From Bifidobacterium sp. B4142 (GTDB taxonomy: Bacteria > Actinomycetota > Actinomycetes > Actinomycetales > Bifidobacteriaceae), in NCBI RefSeq assembly GCF_026537325.1, contig NZ_JAFNMJ010000001.1, forward strand, positions 186,001 to 250,000: DNA of 64,000 bases, given 5' to 3'. The notes under the pieces are model-generated. The model saw nothing but the letters and a program-made list of their open reading frames with translations. It was not told the DNA's origin and searched no databases. The position numbers and the translations under genes are program-made. This document shows positions 1 to 7,634 of the stretch, one piece after another; the stretch's first letter is position 1, and the number at the start of each line of letters is the position of its first letter.

Positions 1-190
1 AATGCCCCGAAACCGTGGGCGGCGGGGTGTCGATGGAGTAGACGCCGGAGCGCTCGCGGGTGTTGCGGAAGCGGTAGACGCCGGACTCATCCCAGTCGCG
101 GCACCACTTTTCCTCCAGGCCATCCACGCCCACCCTGTCAGGCAGGGGGGTCAGATGGGCATTGACGATTCCTTGGTGTTCAGCAGACAT
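1..190 (-). CDS. valS: Valyl-tRNA synthetase, N-terminal fragment (continues beyond the window start)
   Basis: The reverse strand from an ATG at 190 reads through the window edge without a stop and gives about 63 residues. They end in the class I synthetase segment YSIDTPPPTVSGH, which in ValS leads into the HIGH-type ATP-binding signature. The segment before it (GLEEKWCRDWDESGVYRF) is typical of the ValS N-terminus. The enzyme charges tRNA-Val in the cytosol. There is no Shine-Dalgarno sequence, and a TAAAAT hexamer ends 6 nt before the ATG, so the mRNA may be leaderless. The rest of the gene lies outside the window. Confidence 0.9.
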   Translation of the reverse strand, partial: MSAEHQGIVNAHLTPLPDRVGVDGLEEKWCRDWDESGVYRFRNTRERSGVYSIDTPPPTVSGH

Positions 191-196
191 ACCAGC

Positions 197-202
197 ATTT
201 TA
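197..202 (-). promoter_or_regulatory. Probable -10 element of a leaderless valS transcript
   Basis: TAAAAT on the minus strand is separated by 6 nt from the valS ATG, which would place the transcription start at or next to the start codon. No clear -35 was identified. Confidence 0.45.
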
Positions 203-234
203 TGGACGAATGGTGACAAGGAGTCCCGGTTTCC

Positions 235-1767
235 TCAACCCTTGATATGCAGGTTCCACAGGGGCAGGTAGCGGTCCAACAGCGAGCTGGGCATACCCTG
301 GAGTCGGGGAGCGCTCAGGACCAAGGGTGTGCGCTCATAAAGCCAGTCGCTGGGGGAGAGGTCGCTGACCTGTCGGGCGAAAGCCCGTAGCCGTTCGGCA
401 TAGGTATTCTGGTCGGTGCTGGCCTTGACCTGCTTCCAGGATTCCTGGACCTCGGTGTTGTCGAAGAGCATGGTGGCGTTGGGGTCGGCGAAGCGGCCGA
501 TGTCGTCATTGTTCATGATCAGCAGGGCCATGTCGTAGTCGTGACGGGTGAGCACCTGGTCGCGGAATGCAGCCTGATCCACCATGGAGACCTGGATGGG
601 GATGCCCACCGCCTTCAGCTGCGTGCTGATCAGATCGCCAACTTGGCTGCCGAATTCCTGGGGATAGACCAGGCGCAGGCCGCCGTGATAGTAGGACTGG
701 GCATAGTAGGAGGCTCGACGAGCCGCTTGGACACGATCGAATGGGAAGGCCTGCAGACTGGGATCGTAGCCTGGGCTGAGCGGGTTGAGTGGTCCACCTA
801 GCGCCTTGGCTGCGCCGCCTTCCAGATCGGCCAGCGCCTGGCGGTCCAGGGCGTAGCGAACGGCCTCGCGCACATGTTGGTCGGACAACAGACTGGATGC
901 CTCGTTGTTGAAGGCCAGGACCACATTGTTTGAGCTGGGTGTTGCTGTCGGAGCCTTACCAGCCTGCTTGGCGGTAGCCGGATCCATGTCCACTACAGCG
1001 TCCAGACGTCCCTGGTTCAGATCTTTGACGGTCTGCTCGGGGCTGCCGGCATAGCTGAAGATGACCTTGTGGATGGCGGCCTTGTCCGGGCCCCGGTAGG
1101 ACTTGTTGGTGGTGAGGGTCAGGCTGGCTCCCGGCTGCCAGTCATCCACTTGATATGGGCCTGATCCGGCCGATTGGGTGGAGTAGTTGACGTGGGCCTG
1201 GCGATCGTAGACAATGCCGGCCCGACCGCTCAGAGCGGTCAGCAGATGGGCATCCGGGCTCTTCAGTCTGATCACCAGGGTGGCATCATCCGGGTTGGTG
1301 ACCCTGGCCAGGCCATCCAGGTCCTGGTGGCCCTGATACTGGTGGTCGAGGATCTGCCGCAGGGACCAGAGGGCATCCTCTGAGGTCAGCTGGCGTCCGT
1401 CGGCGAAGCGGGCATCATTGCGCAGATGAAAGGTGTAGAGCAGCCCATCGGCGGAGATCTCCCAGTTCTGGGCCAGTCCAGGAGTCGGCCGACCTTGGGC
1501 GTCGGGCCTGGTCAGGGTCTGGTAGACGTTGCCCATCAGGGCCTGGTCAGTGGCCTGACCGGGCTCGGTGCGGATGTCCAAGGAGACCGGAGCCTGCCGG
1601 GCCTTGATGCGCACTACCTGGCCCGAGCCTCCAAGGTTCCAGGGCAGCCGCCAGCCTCCCTGGCCAGTCAACAACGGCCAGGCCATGTAGGTGCCCGCGG
1701 TCAGGACCGCCAGTACCAGGATGAAGATGATTCCGGAGCTGATTCGTCTGTGTCTGCCGCTTGCCAT
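235..1767 (-). CDS. ABC transporter solute-binding protein, peptide/nickel type (SBP family 5)
   Basis: 510 residues. An N-terminal hydrophobic segment (about residues 11-32) acts as signal or membrane anchor, but no lipobox Cys is visible, unlike most Gram-positive family members. The mature part has the family 5 fold signatures: an early NVYQTLTRPDAQGRPTPGLAQ-like block, a YTFHLRNDARFADGRQLTSED block and a late region describing binding of an extended ligand. Family members capture oligopeptides or similar solutes outside the membrane for ABC import. No permease or ATPase genes are adjacent, so it is an orphan here. It starts 10 nt after nth, but TAGAAT lies 7 nt before its ATG, suggesting its own leaderless promoter inside the nth end. 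Confidence 0.8.
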   Translation of the reverse strand: MASGRHRRISSGIIFILVLAVLTAGTYMAWPLLTGQGGWRLPWNLGGSGQVVRIKARQAPVSLDIRTEPGQATDQALMGNVYQTLTRPDAQGRPTPGLAQNWEISADGLLYTFHLRNDARFADGRQLTSEDALWSLRQILDHQYQGHQDLDGLARVTNPDDATLVIRLKSPDAHLLTALSGRAGIVYDRQAHVNYSTQSAGSGPYQVDDWQPGASLTLTTNKSYRGPDKAAIHKVIFSYAGSPEQTVKDLNQGRLDAVVDMDPATAKQAGKAPTATPSSNNVVLAFNNEASSLLSDQHVREAVRYALDRQALADLEGGAAKALGGPLNPLSPGYDPSLQAFPFDRVQAARRASYYAQSYYHGGLRLVYPQEFGSQVGDLISTQLKAVGIPIQVSMVDQAAFRDQVLTRHDYDMALLIMNNDDIGRFADPNATMLFDNTEVQESWKQVKASTDQNTYAERLRAFARQVSDLSPSDWLYERTPLVLSAPRLQGMPSSLLDRYLPLWNLHIKG

Positions 1768-1774
1768 GGTTTTG

Positions 1775-1780
1775 ATTCTA
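1775..1780 (-). promoter_or_regulatory. Probable -10 element for the solute-binding protein gene
   Basis: TAGAAT on the minus strand overlaps the end of nth and is followed after 7 nt by the ATG at 1767. No Shine-Dalgarno sequence intervenes, so the transcript is probably leaderless. Confidence 0.4.
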
Positions 1781-2494
1781 TCGAGAGGCCGGTCCGGCCA
1801 GGAGCTCGGCGCTGGGACATGTCTCGGCCAGTGGGCAGTGCAGGCAGTCAGGTTTGCGGGCGTGGCAGGTAGCCCGGCCGTGGAGGATCAGTCTGTGCGA
1901 TAGATTGGTCCAGTCCTCGGGCGGGAAGCAGTCGCAGATCTCATGCTCGATCTTCACCGGATCGGGATGGGTGCTGCGCCAGTCGGTCCGCCAGCGCAGG
2001 CGGCCGGTGACCCGGGTGACGTGGGTGTCCACAGGGAATCCAGGAATGTTGAAGGCGTTGCCCAGGACCACGTTGGCGGTCTTGCGCCCCACACCAGGTA
2101 GGCTGGTCAGCTCCCCCATGGTCTCAGGGACCTTTCCGCCGTAATCCTCGGTCAGCATCAGGGAGAGCCCCAGCAGGTGGCGGGCCTTGGCGTGGTAGAA
2201 GCCTACCGGATGGATGATGGCCTCCAGCTCGGTCGGCTGGGCCTGGGCCATGGTTGCAGGGTCGGGGTAGCGCTCGAAGAGTTCGGGGGTCACCGAGTTG
2301 ACCCGCTTGTCGGTGGTCTGGGCGCTCAGGACCGTGGCCACCAGCAGTTCGAAGGGGTTGCGGAAGTGCAGGGCGCAGACCGCCTCGGGAAAGACTTGGC
2401 AAAGGATGCGGTATTCCGCGTGCATGCGGGTCAGGCGCTGGGCTTTGCTCTCCCTGCCTTGGGGGTGCTTTCGATTGGATGATGCATCAGTCAC
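1778..2494 (-). CDS. nth: Endonuclease III (DNA glycosylase/AP lyase)
   Basis: 238 residues from a GTG start. The protein removes oxidised pyrimidines and cleaves the abasic site in base excision repair. Visible hallmarks are the helix-hairpin-helix segment LPGVGRKTANVVL with the catalytic Lys, the downstream catalytic Asp in FPVDTHVTRV, and a C-terminal iron-sulfur cluster motif with Cys spaced C-x6-C-x2-C-x5-C (CHARKPDCLHCPLAETC). The open frame extends upstream to 2647, but that would overlap the regulator by 160 nt with unrelated sequence. GTG at 2494 gives a normal length and an 8-nt overlap with the upstream gene, indicating translational coupling. Confidence 0.9.
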   Translation of the reverse strand: MTDASSNRKHPQGRESKAQRLTRMHAEYRILCQVFPEAVCALHFRNPFELLVATVLSAQTTDKRVNSVTPELFERYPDPATMAQAQPTELEAIIHPVGFYHAKARHLLGLSLMLTEDYGGKVPETMGELTSLPGVGRKTANVVLGNAFNIPGFPVDTHVTRVTGRLRWRTDWRSTHPDPVKIEHEICDCFPPEDWTNLSHRLILHGRATCHARKPDCLHCPLAETCPSAELLAGPASR

Positions 2495-3317
2495 TATGAT
2501 CGGTTTTCTTCTTCTTGGCATCTTTGGATTGTTCGGACTGGCTGTCATTTTGCTCGGCGGTATCCGGTTCGCTTCCTGCATCTGTCGTGGCCTTGGGAGC
2601 CTGGGCCGTTCTGGCCGATGAGGGCGGGTCGAACCGGTATCCCACATTGCGGACCGTGCCGATCAGGTGCTCGTACTCGCTGCCCAGCTTGGCCCTGAGC
2701 CGCCGCACGTGTACATCCACCGTTCTGGTGCCGCCGTAGTAGTCATAGCCCCAGACCTCCTGGAGGAGCTGTGCCCTGGTGAAGACCCTGCCGGGATGCT
2801 GGACCAGGTATTTGAGCAGCTCAAATTCCTTGTAGGCCAGGTTGATGGGACGGCCGTGTATCCGGGCCGTGTAGCTTTCGGTGTCCACAACCAGGTCACC
2901 CGAGCGAACCTGGCCAGTGGGCACCTGATCCTCCGCCTCTTCCGGCTGGGCATCCGGCTTGCGCGTCGGTGTCACGCGCTGACAGACCAAGCGCAACCGG
3001 GCCTCGACCTCGGCGGGTGATGCGGACTGAATGATCACATCAGCTACACCCCAGCTGGCATTGACCACGGTGAAGCCACCCTCGCTCAGAATCAGGATGA
3101 TGGGCGTGGACAGGCCCGAGGCTCGGGTCAGGTTGCAGAGGGTCTTGGCCTCGGCCAGGTCGTCGCTGGCATCGATCAGCAGAACGGTATCCTCGGGCAT
3201 TCTTACCAGGGATGCGGCGTCCAAGGGCAGGACGCGCACTCGATGGGAGAGCAGGGCCAAGGCGGGCAGAACCGATGCCGGGTCATCGGCGCAGGTCATC
3301 AGGGTCAGATCCGTCAC
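2487..3317 (-). CDS. glnR: GlnR-like orphan OmpR-family transcriptional regulator
   Basis: 276 residues. Residues 1-115 form a receiver-like domain with LLIDASDDLAEAKTLCNL and a TPIILILSEGG...WGVADVII pattern typical of actinobacterial GlnR, which lacks normal phosphorylation chemistry. Residues about 140-235 are an OmpR winged helix with YKEFELLKYLVQHPG and DVHVRRLRAKL. The tail is low-complexity and charged. GlnR controls nitrogen assimilation genes in actinomycetes. No sensor kinase is adjacent, fitting an orphan regulator. GTG at 3317 is preferred over the ATG at 3398 because AGAAGG lies 6 nt upstream and the extra N-terminus is not family-like. The exact regulon in this organism is inferred only. 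Confidence 0.75.
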   Translation of the reverse strand: MTDLTLMTCADDPASVLPALALLSHRVRVLPLDAASLVRMPEDTVLLIDASDDLAEAKTLCNLTRASGLSTPIILILSEGGFTVVNASWGVADVIIQSASPAEVEARLRLVCQRVTPTRKPDAQPEEAEDQVPTGQVRSGDLVVDTESYTARIHGRPINLAYKEFELLKYLVQHPGRVFTRAQLLQEVWGYDYYGGTRTVDVHVRRLRAKLGSEYEHLIGTVRNVGYRFDPPSSARTAQAPKATTDAGSEPDTAEQNDSQSEQSKDAKKKKTDHSD

Positions 3318-3476
3318 GGGGTACCTTCTTCCCTGTCCGTTCGTCCATAGCGGTGGATTCGTTGAACAGTCGTCATCATTGTACAATCGGCCCGTCACAG
3401 GGGCTCCGAGTTCTCAGGATGGCCTTGCCCTAGGATGTGACGTATGGCTCCCCGACGGGGACAGGCAGGAGGACCC

Positions 3477-4139
3477 ATGGCGCAGACCGTAAAAGAAACC
3501 CGGGATGGGCGCGCGCCCGCTCTGACGCAGTTGGTGGCCCTGGCGGCCCTGATCCTGCCGGGCGTGGCGACGGGCTTGCTGGCCGTTCCTCGGGTCGCTC
3601 GATGGGTGCAGGCCGTTCTGGTTTTGGTGCTGGCATTGGCCCTGTTGGCCTCTTGGCCCCTGGTGGGCAAAGGCATCCGACCCGGTCCTGACCGAGCCAT
3701 GTTCGGCCTGCTGACCTTGGTCGCTCTGGTGCCGGCCCTGGTCGTACAGGGGCCTGGTGCCCTCTGGGCCTGGCTGACGACTGCGGCATTCCTGCTGGCC
3801 CTCCTGGCCGTGTTCATGTTTGTTCGGCAGATGCTGCGTCGGGACAGGCGGATGGTCATTCGGGGCATTTCTGCAACCGCCATGGGCGGGGTGACCGCCG
3901 TCGCTGCCTCGGGGTGGGTCTTCCTGCCAGAGCTGATCAGAGGCCTGCGACCTGACCTGATGCTGATCTTGGTGGTGCTTGTGGCCTTGCTGCTGCTGGT
4001 CGGGTTGATGACTTCGGGCTATCACTGGGCCCAGGAGGCAGCTGATCGGCGTGGGGCCGTTGGCCTGGCGCTGATGTCGGTTCTTTTGGCCGGATCCATC
4101 GTGGCCCTGTCCGTCATGGTCTTGCAGACGACGTTCTGA
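3477..4139 (+). CDS. Uncharacterised multi-pass membrane protein
   Basis: 220 residues with about six hydrophobic segments separated by short Arg-rich loops and no recognised catalytic motif. It is divergent from the glnR-like gene and ends 1 nt before the convergent mntP. Two starts are possible. ATG at 3477 has AGGAGG 4 nt upstream. An in-frame ATG at 3444 lies 7 nt after TAGGAT and could be leaderless, adding 11 residues. Both are compatible with one transcription start near 3444. I do not recognise a function. Confidence 0.7.
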   Translation: MAQTVKETRDGRAPALTQLVALAALILPGVATGLLAVPRVARWVQAVLVLVLALALLASWPLVGKGIRPGPDRAMFGLLTLVALVPALVVQGPGALWAWLTTAAFLLALLAVFMFVRQMLRRDRRMVIRGISATAMGGVTAVAASGWVFLPELIRGLRPDLMLILVVLVALLLLVGLMTSGYHWAQEAADRRGAVGLALMSVLLAGSIVALSVMVLQTTF

Positions 4140-4140
4140 G

Positions 4141-4704
4141 TCAGGCATTCATCAGGTGATCCAGAAGGATCTGGATGCCCATGACAATCAGAATGATGCC
4201 GCCTGCGATTCTGGCAGGCTTGCGCCAGCGGGACCCGACCGCGTATCCGATGCGCAGCCCCAGAATGGAGGCCGCCGCCGTCACCAGCCCGATGACCAGT
4301 GCGGACAGCCAGATGTTGATGCCCAGCAGGGCCAGACCCGCGCCCACTCCGAATGAGTCGATGCTGGTGGCGATGGCCGCAGGAAGCATCTTCCGCCAGG
4401 AGAAGTTCTCCTCGCCGTCCGCTCCCTCCTCCTTGCCGTAGACACCCTCTCGGATCATGTTGACCCCGATGGCTGAAAGGATGCCGAAGACAATCCAGTG
4501 ATCCACAGCGGCCAGGGAATCCTGCAGCATGGAAGCGGCGAAGTAACCTAGCAGGGGCAGCAGAGTCTGGAATCCGCCGAACCACAGCCCGACCAGCCAA
4601 TGGTGGCGCGCCCGCAGTCGGTCCACGGACAGTCCCTTGCTGATGGAGACGGCGAAGGCATCAGAAGATACACCTAAAGCGATAAACAACAATCTCAAGA
4701 ACAC
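4141..4704 (-). CDS. mntP: Manganese efflux pump MntP
   Basis: 187 residues, six hydrophobic helices, arranged as two homologous halves. Family-typical acidic residues are present in SSDAFAVSISKG (Asp15) and its repeat SIDSFGVGAGLA (Asp116), with the central hydrophilic loop at residues 88-105. MntP exports Mn(II) to prevent manganese intoxication. The 217-nt upstream region contains two short inverted repeats, but I could not match it to the yybP-ykoY manganese riboswitch core. The gene is convergent with, and 1 nt from, the membrane protein gene on the plus strand. Confidence 0.9.
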   Translation of the reverse strand: MFLRLLFIALGVSSDAFAVSISKGLSVDRLRARHHWLVGLWFGGFQTLLPLLGYFAASMLQDSLAAVDHWIVFGILSAIGVNMIREGVYGKEEGADGEENFSWRKMLPAAIATSIDSFGVGAGLALLGINIWLSALVIGLVTAAASILGLRIGYAVGSRWRKPARIAGGIILIVMGIQILLDHLMNA

Positions 4705-4797
4705 GGCATTCCTTGAAAGGGTTCATCCCTGGTGGGATGGGCCTCGACCAGGTCTCCTCAAACCCGCCTACGCCTCGGGAGCGTCGAGCGCGGAACT

Positions 4798-4813
4798 GCC
4801 GATTGGAATCGGC
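4798..4813. repeat. Short perfect inverted repeat upstream of mntP
   Basis: GCCGATTGGAATCGGC is self-complementary (7-bp arms, 2-bp centre). It lies about 95 nt upstream of the mntP ATG and could be an operator or an RNA stem; function unknown. Confidence 0.4.
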
Positions 4814-4921
4814 TTTGAATTCGTTGAACGCCGTTCACATGCTACGCCATAACAATATGGACACAGATTTTACTTGTCAGCGCTGTGATAATCAAGCATG
4901 ACAGGCTATCCGATCGGCCCC

Positions 4922-5236
4922 TTAGTGAGCCATGGTCACAGTCAGACTGCCCCCTGCCGCATGGACGGCGCTGATGACCGTGCTCAGTGCCGGATCTCCT
5001 TGATTGCTCAGGGCCTTGTAGATGCCCGACCGGGATCGGTCGGCATCAGAGGCGATGGCGCTCATATGCCTCTGTGCTCGTGCCACCTCACCGAGTGCAT
5101 CTGCGATGATGGCAGCCCCCTGCCGAGAGGTTTCGGCCTTGTCGGCCTCCTCCATGGCAACCTGCAGGTAGCGGACGGCTGTTTGCTCGGTATGTATATG
5201 GTCGCCTGCATGAAATTCCCTGATCTTCAACGTCAT
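4922..5236 (-). CDS. Antitoxin of a HigBA-like (HI1419/HI1420 type) toxin-antitoxin pair
   Basis: 104 residues. The C-terminal half carries a helix-turn-helix region (RSRSGIYKALSNQGDPALST) characteristic of the HI1420-type addiction antidote proteins. It binds the toxin and the operator. ATG at 5236 was chosen over the adjoining GTG at 5239 because AAGGA is well placed. It lies 48 nt downstream of the toxin gene, the toxin-first order normal for this family. Confidence 0.85.
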   Translation of the reverse strand: MTLKIREFHAGDHIHTEQTAVRYLQVAMEEADKAETSRQGAAIIADALGEVARAQRHMSAIASDADRSRSGIYKALSNQGDPALSTVISAVHAAGGSLTVTMAH

Positions 5237-5284
5237 CACGACTCTGTCCTTAATGTGGTCCGTTTGTTCCCCATCTGGATGCCG

Positions 5285-5602
5285 TCAGCTCTCCAGATAT
5301 GACTTCCACAGATGTTTTGCCCGGTCTATGTCCCTCTTCTGGTGAGTCTTGCTGCCGCCGCAAAGCAGCAACACGACCTGTTTGTTCTTCAGCCCGAAGT
5401 CGGTGCGGTAACCCGGACCATTGTGAAAACGCATTTCAAATACGCCTTCTCCCACAGTCTTCCAGTCGCCTAAAAGGTGTCCGGATCGTTTTACTTGTTC
5501 CCATCGGTGTAGGATGCGGGCTGCCGACTGAGTGTCTTTCAACTCATCAATCCACCGGCTGAATTCCTCAGTCTCCAGTACCTCAATGATGGATAAGGGC
5601 AT
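5285..5602 (-). CDS. RelE/ParE-superfamily toxin (HI1419 type)
   Basis: 105 residues. The family signature is clear: DWKTVGEGVFEMRFHNGPGYR followed by VVLLLCGGSKTHQKRDIDRA, close to the consensus of phage-derived Gp49/HigB-like proteins, which are predicted ribosome-dependent mRNA interferases. An upstream in-frame ATG at 5650 exists, but ATG at 5602 has GAGGGG upstream, gives the family length and leaves a leader after the promoter. Cotranscribed with the antitoxin at 4922-5236. Expression is probably autoregulated through the palindrome at 5658-5675. Confidence 0.85.
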   Translation of the reverse strand: MPLSIIEVLETEEFSRWIDELKDTQSAARILHRWEQVKRSGHLLGDWKTVGEGVFEMRFHNGPGYRTDFGLKNKQVVLLLCGGSKTHQKRDIDRAKHLWKSYLES

Positions 5603-5655
5603 GGTGTCGCTTTCCCCTCTTATTTCGAGAAGATGCGTCCCATTCCCCACAAGAA

Positions 5656-5684
5656 AGTGTACACTACAGTGTACATTGCAACAA
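5656..5684 (-). promoter_or_regulatory. Toxin-antitoxin promoter with embedded palindromic operator
   Basis: On the minus strand TTGTTG (-35, 5684-5679) is followed after exactly 17 nt by TACACT (-10, 5661-5656). A perfect inverted repeat, TGTACACT-N2-AGTGTACA at 5658-5675, covers the -10 side. This is the expected geometry for repression by the toxin-antitoxin complex. Confidence 0.7.
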
Positions 5685-5742
5685 TTGTTTATGACACCTG
5701 AATGTCGAGTGATTCGCGAATGCTGTAGTCAGTTTTCGAGTA

Positions 5743-6387
5743 CTACTGATCCTGGTAGGTGACGGCGTAAAACTCGCCGTTCTGGAAGCGGGCCATGTAC
5801 ACGTCGCTGACCTTGTCTATGCCCTGTTTGGCCAGTTGCTCATTGAGCCAGTCCTCGTCCCGTCCCATGGTATCCAGCACGTCGGGATTGACCCGTCCGT
5901 CCATGACCACCGGATAGCGCACGTCCTTGTCACCCTCGGAGATGATGGTCAGGCTGCCGTTCTGTTCGACGATGCCCCGCTTGACGTCGCGGATGTCGTT
6001 GATGCCCTTGGTGCGCAGCTTGAAGTCCACCTCCTTGGCTGTCAGGTTGACCTTGAGACAATTTTGTACCAGCAGTTTGCCGTTTTTGATGATGGTGACC
6101 GGTTCGCCGTCGATGTACTTGCCCACTGCATGGATGTGGGTCTTGGCGTATCGGGTGATGAGGATCAGCGCCGCCCATATCAGCAAGATGACGATGTACT
6201 GGGCCATGGAGATGCTGTCGCTGTAGATGACCCCGCCGATGATGCCGCCCAGGACGTAGTTCTGCAGCTGGTCCATGGGCGAGGTGGGCGCCAGATTCCC
6301 CTTGCCGGTCACGTTGATGAGCAGGGTGATGAAGAGCAGCCCGACGATCAGCTTCAGGGCCACGTTGACGTAGAAATTGATATCCAT
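5743..6387 (-). CDS. DUF421 (YetF/YdfR-like) membrane protein
   Basis: 214 residues. Three hydrophobic helices (about residues 9-28, 40-58, 60-80) precede a cytosolic domain with the DUF421 pattern GEPVTIIKNGKLL...NLTAKEVDFKLRTKGI and a second small domain. The family is widespread in Gram-positives; related YetF proteins are linked to spore or membrane stress functions, but no activity is established. It follows the DUF3290 gene by 3 nt, and the two families are commonly paired, so they probably form a complex. Confidence 0.85.
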   Translation of the reverse strand: MDINFYVNVALKLIVGLLFITLLINVTGKGNLAPTSPMDQLQNYVLGGIIGGVIYSDSISMAQYIVILLIWAALILITRYAKTHIHAVGKYIDGEPVTIIKNGKLLVQNCLKVNLTAKEVDFKLRTKGINDIRDVKRGIVEQNGSLTIISEGDKDVRYPVVMDGRVNPDVLDTMGRDEDWLNEQLAKQGIDKVSDVYMARFQNGEFYAVTYQDQ

Positions 6388-6390
6388 GGG

Positions 6391-6837
6391 TCACTCTCCG
6401 ATCACGGTGATGTCTGGGTGGTACAGGTCGGCGCGCTGCAGCAGGAACTCGGAGCCGGAGCTGTTGAATACCAGGGTGTAGTAGCCCTTGGGGGTCTTGA
6501 TGATCATGTCGTTGTTGCGCGAGGTGTCGTTGATACTGATTTGCTCAGGCTTGACCTTGAGTTTGGCAGCGGATTTGTCGATGACGGTGGTCAGCTGACC
6601 GCTCTGCAGGCTGGCTGTGCGCAGATTGGTGTAGTCGCTGTACTGGATGGCCGCCGCCAGCAGAAGCAGGGTGGCCAGGATGATAGACAGATCCTTGTAC
6701 TTATGGTTCCAACGGTGGCGGGAGTACATGAACAGGAAGAAGAGAAAGGCCAGGGCCAGAACGACGACCACGATGATCCTGATCATGGTCCAGTTGGTCT
6801 GCCCGCCCTTGAGGTATTGGTATGTATAGAAAGTCAT
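6391..6837 (-). CDS. DUF3290 membrane protein
   Basis: 148 residues from ATG at 6837 with AGGAGC 7 nt upstream. Two membrane segments (about residues 18-38 and 48-66) are followed by a soluble domain with KPEQISINDTSRNNDMII, typical of DUF3290. It is the first gene of a two-gene operon with the DUF421 protein. Function unknown; a joint membrane role is inferred from the pairing. Confidence 0.8.
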   Translation of the reverse strand: MTFYTYQYLKGGQTNWTMIRIIVVVVLALAFLFFLFMYSRHRWNHKYKDLSIILATLLLLAAAIQYSDYTNLRTASLQSGQLTTVIDKSAAKLKVKPEQISINDTSRNNDMIIKTPKGYYTLVFNSSGSEFLLQRADLYHPDITVIGE

Positions 6838-6915
6838 AGCCGCTCCTGCCCTTGCGCGCACCCGCAATTGGCAATCGTAGACGGCCAGACGTGTTTTGGG
6901 AGGATTTGGGCATGC

Positions 6916-6956
6916 AAAACCCCGGTTCAGGCGCTCGATTGGGCCCTTGCCGGGGT
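6916..6956 (-). terminator. Probable terminator downstream of ppa
   Basis: On the minus strand ACCCCGG and CCGGGGT arms enclose a 24-nt loop and are followed by TTTT. It lies 30 nt after the ppa stop and before the DUF3290 gene. The large loop lowers confidence. Confidence 0.45.
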
Positions 6957-6985
6957 GGTTGTGACCGCTAGTCGGCCCTGAGAGG

Positions 6986-7477
6986 TCAGTGCTGTTCGGC
7001 CAGGCGCTGGCGTGCAGCCTTGATCTGGGTCTCGGCGGCCTCCGCGTTGGTCCAGTAATCGCCGGGCATGACCTCCTTGCCCGGCTCCAGGGCCTTGTAC
7101 TGCTCGAAGAAGTGCTTGATCTCCTGCTTGTGGAAGTCGGAGACGTCATCGATGTCCTTGATGGCATCGAAGCGCACATCGGCGGGCACGCAAAGGACCT
7201 TGTCGTCCCCGCCAGCCTCGTCGACCATGTGGTAGAGACCCACGGCGCGGCATTCGACGATGCAGCCCGGGAAGACCGAATCGGGAATCATGACCAGGGC
7301 ATCCAGGGGATCGCCGTCCTCGCCCAGGGTGCCGTCGATGTAGCCGTAGTCGTCGGGGTAGCCCATGGAGGTGAAGAGGGTGCGGTCCAGCCTGATGTGG
7401 CCGCTGTCGTGGTCCATCTCATACTTGTTGCGGGAGCCCCGAGGAATCTCGACCAACACGTCGAATGTCTCTGCCAT
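6986..7477 (-). CDS. ppa: Inorganic pyrophosphatase (soluble, family I)
   Basis: 163 residues. The family I signature DGDPLDA is at residues 54-60, with the upstream GYPDDYGYIDGT block supplying active-site residues. It hydrolyses pyrophosphate to drive biosynthetic reactions in the cytosol. ATG at 7477 has AAGGAGA 7 nt upstream; the longer open frame to 7759 is not family-like. It is divergent from the large surface-protein gene. Confidence 0.95.
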   Translation of the reverse strand: MAETFDVLVEIPRGSRNKYEMDHDSGHIRLDRTLFTSMGYPDDYGYIDGTLGEDGDPLDALVMIPDSVFPGCIVECRAVGLYHMVDEAGGDDKVLCVPADVRFDAIKDIDDVSDFHKQEIKHFFEQYKALEPGKEVMPGDYWTNAEAAETQIKAARQRLAEQH

Positions 7478-7634
7478 TGTCCTGTCTCCTTTTCGGTCTG
7501 GACGGCATAGGAATGTCTCATACACAGCATAACCGTCCCGGGGCACATTCGACCACAGTGCTTCGCTGACGCTCACGCCTGCTCGGCGGCCGTTCATACT
7601 CGATTCATGGGGTGGGCGAAGAGTGAGGACAAGT

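Noticed and set aside
4705-4921. Manganese (yybP-ykoY) riboswitch upstream of mntP
   Set aside because: Two inverted repeats are present but the conserved core sequences could not be matched by eye.
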